From Calliopum simillimum (taxonomy: Eukaryota > Arthropoda > Insecta > Diptera > Lauxaniidae), in contig OX638368.1 in NCBI GenBank assembly GCA_951812925.1, positions 124,581,309 to 124,645,308 on the forward strand: 64,000 bases of DNA, given 5' to 3'. A program made the position numbers and the translations under genes. Below, one piece after another: positions 21,297 through 31,560 of this stretch. Each line of letters starts with the position of its first letter. The stretch's first letter is position 1. Under the pieces are notes generated by a model that ran no database searches, had not been told where the DNA came from, and was given only the letters and a program-made list of their open reading frames with translations.

Positions 21297-23419
21297 AGAC
21301 GGACATGGCTATATCGACTCAGGAGGTGACGCTGATCAAGAATATATATACTTTTCTATACCTGCCACGCCTCCTTCTCTGCGTTACAAACGGAAGGACA
21401 AAGTGAATATACCCTGGGTGTAGGGTATAAACAGGGAATACAAAAATGAAATTCTAAGGAAATTGCAGAATAACGAACTCAAAATAAGTAACAAGAGAGG
21501 ACGTAGCAAAGTTTGGAATGTTTTTGGAAAGATTGTAAGTAATGCCGATGAAGAGCAACCAGGGTTTGTAGCTTGCCGTAATTGCAAACACGTCTACGCA
21601 TATGACCCACGCAGCACGTCGAATTTGGTGAAACATAAATGCTACAAACTTCCACAGGATCCTGACAAAATTGATGTGGATAATATGACCAAAAATAATG
21701 TCACAACAGCAGTTACTCAGTGGATCATCAAAAATTGTAGGCCATTTACAATAGTGGACGATGAACATTTCCATAGCGTGCTCCAACTTTATGTAGATAC
21801 GGGCGTCAGATTTGGACATAACGTCAATATTAAAAAAAGTCTTCCGCACTCAACCACTGTTGCTCGAAATATTGACGGACTTTTCGATAAATACCTTCAA
21901 AAAGTGAAATCAGATATTTGTTTGGTGAAAAATGACGGTTTTGCGCTCACGTGTGATATGTGGAGCGATTCTTACCAAAACAAGCACTTTATAGCACTTA
22001 CGACTCATTTTATTCTAAAAGGAAATCTACATAAAAGGCTTTTGGGTTTTAAATGCATGGAAGGAGGAGAGAGCAACAGGTTTGTTGTTTCAACATTTTT
22101 CTTTAAAAATTCAATTCAACACACATGTTGTTTTTTTTATTATTTTAGGTGTTAACGTACAAAAGAAGGTAAATAAGCTTCTGAGCATCTTTAATTGCAG
22201 TCTGGACTCGCGAAGTGTTGTTGTAACTGACAGAGGATCAAATATGTTAGCAGCTTTTAAGGAAAATGTCAACATCAATTGTGTAGATCACTTACTAAAC
22301 AACGCACTTAAAAACTCTATGGAGAAAATAGAAGCGGTGTCTGTTCAAAGCCGATTGTGCAGAAAACTAGTGAAATATTTCAAAAAATCTGGATTAAATG
22401 CTCTGCTGAAATCATCACTGCAAGGTTATTCTCCTACTAGATGGAATACAATGTTTTTTGTTTTTCTATCAATTGAACAAAACTGGACAGACATTGATCG
22501 CATTCTCCGTGATAAAAAGGAGCTAAACAGAATTTCAAGCATTAATATAAGCCACGTGCGCGAATTAATAACAGTTTTGGAGCCTTTTTGTAATACTTCT
22601 AAAAAATTAGAAGGTGATAGCTACCCAACAATGCATTTTGTATATCCCCATATTCATTCATTGAAAAAGATATGCACTGATCAAGACTCAGATTCAGATT
22701 TTATAAAATCATTTAAAGGGAAATTGCGTTCGGAGCTTGAGAATACTGTTCTTAAAAACCTTAAAATTTTCCACAAGATTGCTGTATTCCTTTTCCCCCC
22801 GACAAACAGGCTTATTCTTTTTACTGAAAATGAAAGGGCAGAAACAGAAGAAGCTTGTAAGGAACTCATGCAATTTTTTTTTCAATAAACAGTCAGATGC
22901 TGAATTTCAGCCGCAGGTACTAACAAATGCAAATGTATTTGCAGATTTTATTTTTGATGAATGTATCAGGGAACCAGATGAGAAAATAACGCGTGAGCTA
23001 ACGTCTTATAAAAACACATCCATTGAGTTAACACCAGGTTTTGATATTTTGCAGTTGTGGGACTTGCGTAAAAGCCAGTATCCTCTCCTTTTTAAAGTTA
23101 GTTGCCTTGTATTGGGTACTCCGGCAAGTAGTGCCCCTTCTGAACGGGTCTTTTCAGGAAATATGATTTCGAATAAAAGGACTTCCATCATTTCTAATGA
23201 AAAAACTCTTGAACAAATTATGTTTATACATGTTAATTCAAAAGATGATATTGAGCAAGAATTACAAAACGTTTATGTCAATTCAACAGCCATTATTAAA
23301 AATGAATTACAAAACGTTTATATTAATTCAACAGACAATCCTGAGGACGAATTACAAATCATTATTATGTAGATAATTATGCTTTTAAATCCATAACTTG
23401 TATTTTTTTTAAGTTCCTT

Positions 23420-24959
23420 AATTTTTGAAGAAGTATTTTAAGTTAAAAATAAATGAATTTTTCAAATAAAAAAATTAAATAAAACAAATTTTATTTATTT
23501 TGAACTATTTGTAATATCAATGGGACACAGAGTAGAAAAAACATGATTCTTATTGATTATATTTTCAAATACAGTTTACATAAACATTTTTATTTTTTTT
23601 TATTTATCCAAAAAAAAACTTTACAAATTTTGGAAAGTAAAGAGTGTTTTTGTTTTCTAAGCGACATTTATATGTTTACAAATCGTCGGCTGAGTATTAT
23701 TTTGCCGTAAACGCCACTTCGTTGAAAAAGCAAAAGCACATAACTTGTGCAGAGACGAGCACAAGTTGGCATTTACGGCAAAGTAATAGTCATCCGACGA
23801 AATACTAAAAAAATATATATATTTCCAAAGAGGCGCTTCTTTTCAGTTCTCTTCGGAAGCAGCTTTTAATAATTCCCATTGGGACCTAACACACAATTTC
23901 GCAGTGATGCCAATTTAATTTGAAAAATCTACTAAAAGTAATAAAAAAAAATCCTTTTTCAAATGAAATTGCAGGAAAAATATCAAGAAAAACTATTTGT
24001 TTTATAATATAATGTCTGGCACAAAAAATCATCCAATATATGTACATATTAACAACAATGTAAATATATACTTTATTAGATCCCATAAAATTTTGTGAAT
24101 TATAATTTAGCTTTCATGTTTACTTGATTTTGTTAAAAAAAAGCTTGTACAGTGCACTCGCGATGATATGAACTAATTAAGACCAAAATTATGTTCAGCT
24201 TTTTGCTTTTTTCGTATGGAAAAAGTGTTCATATTTTAGGGGTGTTCATATTTTGGGATGTTAAAATTATCGCACTGTATATTCGTTGGTTACAACGATT
24301 TTTTTACTAAACTGAGAAAAAACACTGGACAACGCACTTAGCACTAACTCACTCATTTTCGTGTTTCAAACTTAAAAATCTCATAATCTGGTGAAAAAAG
24401 CACCACGTTGGCATCACTTCATTTGCAAAAGAGAGAATGCGTTTATCAAAAAGGAAGCAAAAGGCAGGGAGCAAAAAAGTACTTTTGTCACTAAATTAGT
24501 ATTTAGTAGTGTACACTACTACTACAGTATGCAACGAAAATAACTGAAACAAATCAAACAAGACAAATCAGCACAGTATTTGTTTATTTTCTTTCAAATT
24601 CTAGTTCTGTCAAGACATTTACACACGACACTGAACTGGAGCATTTGATAAATAAAAAACAGGTACAAAATATAACGTATCTTGAAACGAAATGTCTTAA
24701 AACGCAAACAAGACGTCTTGTGCAGACCCCTAATATTAACCGACAAAGCTTTTTGCGATGATAACGCTCTGTGAAAGTTTCACTAAAATCAATTGGTTAG
24801 TTTTCGAGTTCATAAGTAATAAACATACTAACAAAATCTAATTTTTATATAGGGTTCTAAGGTTACGAAGCTTCTGGGAGGTGATTGAGAAGGTCTAGAC
24901 TAACAAGAATTTTTACCTGAGTTGGGTCTAAAACATACCCCTGAAGACTTATAGGGAAA
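23420..24959. other. Intergenic DNA downstream of the hAT gene
   Basis: Contains the MITE at 23693-23800 and a fragment near 24600-24740 related to 16630-16700. No gene was seen, and no hAT terminal inverted repeat was found to mark the end of the transposon. Confidence 0.4.
23693..23800. mobile_element. 108-bp palindromic MITE, copy 1
   Basis: It starts TCGTCGGCTGAGTATTATTT and ends with the imperfect inverse (ATAGTCATCCGACGA). It shares more than 60 bp with the copy at 44458-44601, including ACGAGCACAAGTT. Confidence 0.75.
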
Positions 24960-24961
24960 AA

Positions 24962-25655
24962 CCTGATTTTTTTTACGTATTTTAAAAAAAATTTCTTGGC
25001 TCATCCTAACGTTTTACAGAAAACCTTTTAAGAAACCTTTAGGTAATTGTTTGAGCTTTCTAAGGGTGTATTTGGTTCATAAGGTTAAAAAGGATTTCGC
25101 AAAGCCCTGAACCTTTAAAGTTTATATTTTAATTTTTTTTTCCTAATTTTTGACTTTGGCGGCCATTTTAGTATGGAAAGGTCCTATTAACATGTCTCTT
25201 TATATTTTTTTTTTTGGTCCTCATTAAATTTTCTTTAATTCATTGGTACATTTGTCATACCAATTTTTTAATTTGAGGTCAGAAAAAAATACTTTTATGT
25301 AATAACTCGTTTTTCGCATGCGTTGGCCTGCAAATGATGCGCGCGCTGCCTTTATCTACCAGAGCATTCAAACACATTGTTCTTGAAAAGTATTTCTTTC
25401 TTTCTGGTATGACAAATGTACTACCAAATTGAAGGAAATATAACGAGGATGCCAAAAAAAAAAATTATAAAAGGGTACGTTAATCAGACCTTCTTCATAC
25501 TAAAATGGCCGCCAAAATCAAAAAGTAGGAACAAAACCTTAGAAAAAAGAAAGCTCATACAATAAGCTTAAAGTTTCTTATAGAAAAATTTTCTCTAAAA
25601 CGTTAGGGTGACCCAAGAAAATACCAAAGTAGATTAAAAAAATCTAATTTCATAT
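24962..25655. repeat. About 690-bp foldback repeat
   Basis: Inverted landmarks: CCTAACGTTTTACAG against CTAAAACGTTAGGG; GGCGGCCATTTTAGTATG against CATACTAAAATGGCCGCC; and, nearer the centre, GGTACATTTGTCATACCA against TGGTATGACAAATGTACT. The whole interval is thus one diverged palindrome. It ends about 220 bp short of the ATP-grasp-like gene stop. Confidence 0.7.
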
Positions 25656-25877
25656 ACAAAACGATAATTATTCTTATTAAAAAATTTTCTTATATAATTA
25701 ACTTAAAAAATGCAACAATTTTTATTAAAAGTATTTTTTTTATTTGCCCTGATCTGTGCTATCTTAGAAAAATATATATACATATGTAAATATTGTGAAC
25801 TTGTCCGTTTCAGTCTTAAACATTCTCTCTCATCGTCCTTTGTTGTCTGGTCTTTATCTCTTTCATCATAGTTGAGC

Positions 25878-27680
25878 TTAGCAATTAGCAATTTGCGGAG
25901 AGTTTACTTTCTTCTGTGATGATCGATGTCGATTTTGCAGAAATACTTTAACAGACTCCAACGGCAATTGAAAATGATAAAACGCACAATAAGGTAATGG
26001 ATCCCAATAAACGAAAAGCGCTTCCCGCTTATCAAGTGCCACGCACGTACTGCTCCTTTGCGAGGATGACCAACTAGCGGTTAACGCAGATAGCACCGAT
26101 TCTTCTTCATGATTTACACTAAGTTGCATCATATGCACACATTTAATGGTGCGACAGAGTATTTGTGCATGTGATTGATTATAACAGATATACGGTAAGG
26201 ATACGCCAAGTCGTATACCTAGTGGTAATAATTGCTTATTACTTTGGCATCTGACCAATCTGAAGCTAATATGTCCATTTATATTGCGTTGAAAACGAGC
26301 TTTTGCAAAGAAAGTCTTTAACCAACTCTGAACTGCTTCTTCCTCCTCTGTTGCGTTGAAGGAACTTCGTTGATCAACTGTTGCAAGCGGTATCAGATTT
26401 TGTGTACCATACTCGACCTTGCATGTAACATTGGCAACAACGCGTGAGTCCTTAACTGTTGTACACGTTATATAATGATCACCTGGAAGATCACGCACAA
26501 GTAGCCATGGATTTTGTTCGCTAACTTCGTGATTAAATTTTAACTCTCGATTATTGTTTGGTAGTATATATTTGTAACGTTCCAGCAGACCCTGCATGCC
26601 AACTGCTATCAAAATATTACGAAAATTGCCAACAAATCCATTGGTATATAAATGTTGTAAATCTTCCAAGGAATGTAATAGTGAATGAGGCGGTAATGGA
26701 ATATCATGTGCGTTGCATTTCTGAAAAAACTTCAAGCAATCATCTAACACAAGTGTGTCTTGTAGACCGGGTATAAAACTCGCACAACCCAATAATTCCA
26801 GATGGGGTTTGGCCAAAGCGTCGTAGAAAGCCGGATTTGTAGCACAAACTGGTATATAGACAGAAGGTTGTTCCTTCTTAACGATCTGACAAAGTGCATT
26901 GATATAACTATCCGGATTATTTATAGTTGGTCGAGGTACAGTATAAAATTTGTCTACTGCCTGTGAAAAACGCGCTAAACCAAAAAGTCCTTCAAACTCA
27001 AAAACCACAACACGTGCACCGGATGAATAGAAATTGCGGGCCAAATGTAAGGTTTGAATAGTGCTGCCACAGCTTATAAGTATTGTACGTTTTTTATTAG
27101 TTACTGCTGCTGAAACAGAAGGAGTGTTCCTTTGTCCGTCATTTTCCATGTCTATAGCGCTGCTAACAATCCATTTTAACAGATTAATAGGAAAACGTAA
27201 TAGTTTCCAGAGTACCCACAATAAAGCTGAAAGCCAGAAGCTGGGCGCTGCTATTGAGAGTGGTATATACAGAATGTATCGAATAATTGATAGGGCAAGT
27301 TGCACCAATAAACTGGGAATGAAGAAAATTACGCGGTGCATCCGTATGGAAGTATTTTGTGTTTTACGTCTATTACGACAAACTGCACCACGCCCCGTAA
27401 CATGGCTTAAAGAAGACTCTTGCTGTGGATATTCCGGTATAAGTTCCAGTGAACTAACTCTTTGAAATCGCGTTCTCATTGCGCGGCTATATTGATATTG
27501 ATTTGAGTTTCGACTATTAATTTCGACACTTAAATCGTTCTCTGTATTACAGAAATGCTGCTGACTTTTACGAGTATCTTCAGTTAGCTGCTGCATTTCT
27601 CTTGGCCATGCACCGAAAAAATGTTTTTCGTTACGATAAATTTTGTTGTTTTGTTGGTCGTCGTTAGCGCTTATCGACAT
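25878..27680 (-). CDS. N-terminally membrane-anchored ATP-grasp-like protein, single exon
   Basis: An intact 600-residue frame on the minus strand starts at ATG (MSISANDDQQ) and ends SPQIANC before TAA. Residues about 117-172 form one or more hydrophobic segments (VIFFIPSLLVQLALSIIRYI, then APSFWLSALLWVLW). From about 198 a Rossmann-like pre-ATP-grasp region appears (RTILISCGSTIQTLHLARNF, GARVVVFEFEG, FYTVPRP), followed by PSVYIPVCATNPAFYDALAK. LLVRDLPGDHYITCTTVKDS near 400 corresponds to the strand where ATP-grasp enzymes bind the nucleotide. A late block, AKARFQRNINGHISFRLV, resembles the metal-site region. Enzymes of this fold ligate carboxylates using ATP; substrate and partner are unknown. 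I do not recognise a gene name. It has no introns or lesions and is clearly a host gene. Confidence 0.78.
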   Translation of the reverse strand: MSISANDDQQNNKIYRNEKHFFGAWPREMQQLTEDTRKSQQHFCNTENDLSVEINSRNSNQYQYSRAMRTRFQRVSSLELIPEYPQQESSLSHVTGRGAVCRNRRKTQNTSIRMHRVIFFIPSLLVQLALSIIRYILYIPLSIAAPSFWLSALLWVLWKLLRFPINLLKWIVSSAIDMENDGQRNTPSVSAAVTNKKRTILISCGSTIQTLHLARNFYSSGARVVVFEFEGLFGLARFSQAVDKFYTVPRPTINNPDSYINALCQIVKKEQPSVYIPVCATNPAFYDALAKPHLELLGCASFIPGLQDTLVLDDCLKFFQKCNAHDIPLPPHSLLHSLEDLQHLYTNGFVGNFRNILIAVGMQGLLERYKYILPNNNRELKFNHEVSEQNPWLLVRDLPGDHYITCTTVKDSRVVANVTCKVEYGTQNLIPLATVDQRSSFNATEEEEAVQSWLKTFFAKARFQRNINGHISFRLVRCQSNKQLLPLGIRLGVSLPYICYNQSHAQILCRTIKCVHMMQLSVNHEEESVLSALTASWSSSQRSSTCVALDKREALFVYWDPLPYCAFYHFQLPLESVKVFLQNRHRSSQKKVNSPQIANC

Positions 27681-28364
27681 TTTTTGCTTTGAAAAATCGC
27701 TGGAAATTTTCGTTTGCTTTCTTCACTCTTTTTTACAATGTATATATATTCCAAGAATAGAATTCTTTTCGTTAAGTATTCGTTACCGTATTCGGATTTT
27801 TACCGGTACGCGTCACTGCACTGATTTGCAATGGTGTCAAAATTCAAAAAGACACTAAATGCAACTTTATAATGACCACATCTTTTAAGCATCATCTTTC
27901 TTATACGAGTAATTAATTAATTAATTGATAGACACCGGATCGACCGCGCCAAGCGATATCAACAATGAAACCGACGCTGACATCAACACCGACATGGACA
28001 TGGAGACGGACACGGATAGACAGCACTGTTTGGAACTGTAACTTAAGTACTCGTATACTCGCATAACCATACAGAGTACAGTGTGTGTTGAAAGTTTTGT
28101 GATTAACAAAAAAAAAACAACCTAAAATGCAATAAATAAATCGTAAAAATACTCATATGTATTGTTGTTATTTTCGATAATTGAGATTACAACGGCGAGA
28201 ACAACAACGTGACAGTGGGTTTTGGTTTTTAAATAAACTGTAACATTTAAGTACTTTTGCGTAAAGTTCAGTAAGTTATGTAAAAAACTAACAGATTGCT
28301 GGATTACTTGAATAAACAAAAAGTTCACAATACATATATCACACTTTATAACAAGGACCACAAC
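27681..28364. other. Upstream region of the ATP-grasp-like gene
   Basis: Includes a GC-richer patch at 27945-28020 with GACATGGACATGGAGACGGA-type repeats on the plus strand, the likeliest place for 5' UTR or promoter on the minus strand. No core promoter element was recognised. Confidence 0.35.
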
Positions 28365-29335
28365 GGGTCTTACAATGGGTTACACAACGGGTTGTTGTCA
28401 CCGACATTCACCACTAATTCAGGCGTACGGCAGGGGTGTTTACTATCACCATCTCTCTTCCTTACCGTTCTTGACGATATTCTAGATAAAGCTCTTAATA
28501 AGGCCAAAGGGGTATCCAATAGAACTTTACCGAACATCTAGAAGATCTCGACTATTCTGACGACATTTGCCTCTTATCGTCCAAACACTCAGATATGCCA
28601 AGCAAAATTGAAGTCCTTGTCTTGGAATCACAAAAGGTAGGCCTTAATATCAACATATCCAAGACTAAAAGCATGAAGCTGAATGCAAACAGGAATGACA
28701 TTACGTTTAGAGCTGGCAGTGATGACATCGAAAACGTCGATAGCTTCACGTATTTAGGCAGCATTATCTCTATGGATGATGCAGCAAAAGAGGATATCAA
28801 CTCAAGAATAGCAAAAGCAAAAGGCGCGTTTGCTCAACTGAACAAAATATGGTCTTCTTTCGTTATATTCACCAAAACGAAAGTGTGCATTTTTGATTCG
28901 AATGTGAAATCGGTTTTGTTATATGGGTGCGAAACATGGCTTGAACAACTAACGAACAAGCTGCAAGTATTCGTCAACAAATGCTTAAGGCGTGTACTAA
29001 AGTTTTGGTGGCCTCGCATTATATGAAATGTCGAGCTACATCAAAAATGCAATCAGAGGGCTATAGCAAACGAGGTCAAGCTGCGCAAATGGAGATGGAT
29101 TGGTGACACTCTCCGGAAACCACACAGCGAAGTTTGTCGCTCTTCAGTGGAATCCACAAGGCAGTAGAGGACGTGGTAGACCCAAAACCAACTGGAAAAG
29201 GTCGCTCAAAAAGGAAATACAAGAATCGCGAAAGTCGTAGCAAGAAATCAAAGTCATCGCAAGGGATCGCAACAAATGGAGACGTTTTATATTGGCCCTA
29301 TGCCCCTCCTAGGAGTTAAAGGAGAATACATAACA
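28365..29335 (+). mobile_element. RTE-type LINE, 3' half, degraded
   Basis: Frames in succession encode TNSGVRQGCLLSPSLFLTVL (RT motif B), then YSDDICLLS (motif C, YSDD instead of YADD) and INISKTKSMKLN. The SFTYLGSIIS block, SVLLYGCETW, KCLRRVLKFWWP and RKWRWIGDTLRKP follow, the characteristic tail of RTE-clade elements. Stops and frame changes occur near 28541 and 29026. The 3' end CCCCTCCTAGGAGTTA, then GGAGAATACATAACACATAC, is the usual short RTE tail. The 5' part is absent. Confidence 0.85.
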
Positions 29336-29345
29336 CATACAACGG

Positions 29346-29986
29346 GTCTTGAAAAATTTTCTAAAGATTTTTGAGTAGGTATTCAAAATATCCAAACTTT
29401 ATTTCTCCAAAGCAGTTTTGTTTTTTAAGGGCTGTCACGCGAACTGTAGAACAGGCGGCTGATATATGGTCTCAAACATGTCATGATTTCGATAATAATG
29501 AAATTAATTTCTAAAAGCATAAAATGCTTAGAATCGTCCAAGAAATACGTGGAATTTTTTGGGAAGTTTTAGAATTTTTTTTTTTACCATTTTTTAAAAA
29601 ATTAAAAAAACAAAAAAAAAATGCACTCGTATTTCTTGGACGATTCTAAGCATTTTATGCCTTGTACACTTTTTTCGTAAGATGCCTTCCTCTTGAGTAA
29701 AAAAAGTTTTGCCTATCACGGAGATGACTGACCATCTTTGTTCTAACTTTTAACTGAATGACCGACATAACTGTTATTTATATGCTAGTACGATCTGTAT
29801 AACAATTTTCAACCTTCAGAAATTTATTTCATTATCATCGAAATCATGACATGTTTGAGACCATATATCAGCCGCCTGTTCTACAGTTCACTTGACGGCC
29901 ATTAAAAAACCCTACTGCTTCGGAGAAATAAAGTTTGGAAATTTTGATTTCTCAACAATCTTAAGAAATTTTTTCAAGACCAAAAC
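29346..29986. repeat. About 640-bp foldback with a smaller palindrome inside
   Basis: Outer arms: GGTCTCAAACATGTCATGAT against ATCATGACATGTTTGAGACC, and ATTTCTCCAAAGCAG against CTGCTTCGGAGAAAT. Inner palindrome, about 29517-29661: GCATAAAATGCTTAGAATCG against CGATTCTAAGCATTTTATGC, probably a separate nested MITE. The right end runs into a CAAGACCAA-rich segment. Confidence 0.75.
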
Positions 29987-30110
29987 TTAATGGCCACGAT
30001 CAAGACCAATACTAAATATCAAAACCAAGAACCAAGACTCATTGTCCAAGTTCAAGACCAAGACTGCTATGATCTTTTGGTCTTGGCTTGCTCATCACTA
30101 CACTCATTGT
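29987..30110 (+). repeat. CAAGACCAAGAC-rich element copy
   Basis: This segment (AATATCAAAACCAAG-like, CAAGACCAAGACTGCTATG) is colinear with 35601-35715, just right of the GGTCTT satellite. Both follow the AATCTTAAGAAATTTTTTCA foldback arm, so they are two copies of one dispersed element. Confidence 0.7.
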
Positions 30111-31427
30111 CTTAGTCTGCCGTCAAGCATTGGTCTGGAAATCTAATGTTGGTAGGAAGCGTGGCAGTCCTAATTTATTTGGGGAAATTATGAAAATTGA
30201 AGTCACTCACTCGGTTATCACCATGATCGATGGTAGAGTTTTGTGTAAGCAGTATTGAAAAACTTAAAGTTGGACTTTGCTATCATTGAAATCGACTCAG
30301 TTAAAGTTGTATTCGGGGATCGTTCTTAATTCATTTGAACCCGCCTGTTTTGAATGCTTTATAAAATACCTAGTATTCATTAAGGAATATGCTCCCACTA
30401 TTGTTTTGTGCATCTATTTTTCAAAATTACCCACTGTATAGCGGGATAAGATTTGAACCTTTCGATCCACTTGTACCGTTCCATTATCACGTACTTTGAT
30501 CCTCTTGTTATTTTTTATTTTTTTTTTTCTCTTCCATTTTTAAATAGCTTCAATTTTATATTTTATTTTTATTTTTATTTTTTTAGTCGCTCACTCATGC
30601 GTTATTTTGGTTCCATGTAGCTACTGATAACTTTGTGGCAAAAAGCTATAAACGCCTAAGTATAGAAACTAGCAACAATTGTACATATAAGCGTATTTTA
30701 TCTATAAGTATGTGTACTATAAGGAAACTTTGGTATTTGGTATAATTTTACCATAACTACAGCCAAAATAAGGCTTATGTGCTTAAGTTTATAAAAAATA
30801 AAAAAAAAAATCAGTCTGCCTTTTATCACAAGAAAAAACTAAAATTTGCGTTTATATTTTAAACTAAAACAAATGAAATTAGAAATAGGTAGGAGTACAA
30901 AGTGGACACATTACAGGGGAAGTTAATTCTTAGTATCTCAGTTCTCCTGTATGATAATCATTTTCCAAAATTCGACTTGTAAGGATCAGGAGAAAAGGGA
31001 AGAAGAACAAGGAGTTGACGTTGGCCCATTAAAACTCTTTAACTCTCCGTAATTCAGGAGTTATGAATTTTAAACATTTTTATGTACAAGGCTTTGAAAT
31101 GGTGCTGAATCCTCTTTATAAAATTTTTTACTTCTCTCTTTATAATATTTTAGATAGTTTCAGAGATATGACGAATTTTTATGTTGTCTTTAATAATAGG
31201 ATGTTATTCGACCTAGTTCCTTGTAAATATTAACTAAATATTTTTCATCTGCATAAAACAGTTTCAGAGTTATTTTCAAACTGCAAACTGAAAGTCCAGC
31301 TTTCGGCCACTTTTTCAAGCATTTTTATTTTGCGAGCAACGCACTTAATATTGGTTTCCAAGGCTGAGTTCGTTCTTGACTTCAAATATCCTCACAAAAA
31401 AAAAAATTGTAAAGGTGGTATGTGTGT
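30111..31427. other. Intergenic DNA, no gene seen
   Basis: AT-rich sequence with a TAGATAGTTTCAGAGATATG phrase at about 31151 shared with 44327, another old repeat. Frames are short and lack family features. Confidence 0.4.
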
Positions 31428-31560
31428 CGTGGCCAAAAATTAAATACCCTGTACCGTAGCATTTCAAAAATTTTTCTCATAATTGAGGTGCCACGCTCTC
31501 TTGTCCGAGTTCATTTAGTTCTCGACTATTTTTAGTGTCTGCGCGAAATTTGGTTGCATT
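31428..31560 (+). mobile_element. Helentron-like element, 5' fragment
   Basis: GTGGCCAAAAATTAAATACC, GGTGCCACGCTCTCTTGTCC and GTCTGCGCGAAATTTGG match the first part of the family. The matching 3' tail resumes at 32512, so a foldback (31561-32511) interrupts one element. Confidence 0.65.

Larger units (their letters stand above)
20321..21430 (+). mobile_element. Complete Helentron-like non-autonomous element, 1110 bp
   Basis: It starts CTAGTAAGGGTGTA and ends in a hairpin-forming ATACCCTGGGTGTAGGGTAT then AA, with no inverted terminal repeats. Inside are five tandem units of exactly 142 bp (unit starts 20391, 20533, 20675, 20817, 20959), then a CAGC microsatellite and the conserved tail CGTTACAAACGGAAGGACAA. 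On the opposite strand the end reads CTAG followed by host T, and the insertion is between two host A bases (T-T on the other strand). Helitron/Helentron elements have CTRR ends, hairpins, internal minisatellites and no target duplication. Assignment to that group is an inference from this architecture. Confidence 0.72.
20193..23372 (+). pseudogene. Hermes-like hAT transposase gene, interrupted
   Basis: Segments read as coding are 20193-20207 (MITVD, then a GTAAGT donor), 20272-20320, 21431 to about 22079, about 22150-22870, and about 22870-23372. Features in order are a BED zinc finger (WNVFGKIV, CRNCKHVY, STSNLVKHKC); the first catalytic aspartate in TCDMWSD; the second in VVVTDRGSNM; the conserved NCVDHLLNNAL and PTRWNTM blocks; and the C-terminal dimerisation region with catalytic Glu in SAPSERVFSG. 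The layout closely follows Hermes-type transposases. Lesions are a Helentron-like insertion in exon 2, a probable intron at about 22080-22149 whose phases do not match, and a one-base shift in a T-run near 22870-22880. The C-terminus ends in three copies of an NVYxNST-type repeat (ELQNVYVNST), which is unusual. Terminal inverted repeats were not identified. Confidence 0.88.

Noticed and set aside
21089..21423. SQPA-repeat proteins from the CAGC tract
   Set aside because: Microsatellite translation in three frames within a mobile element.
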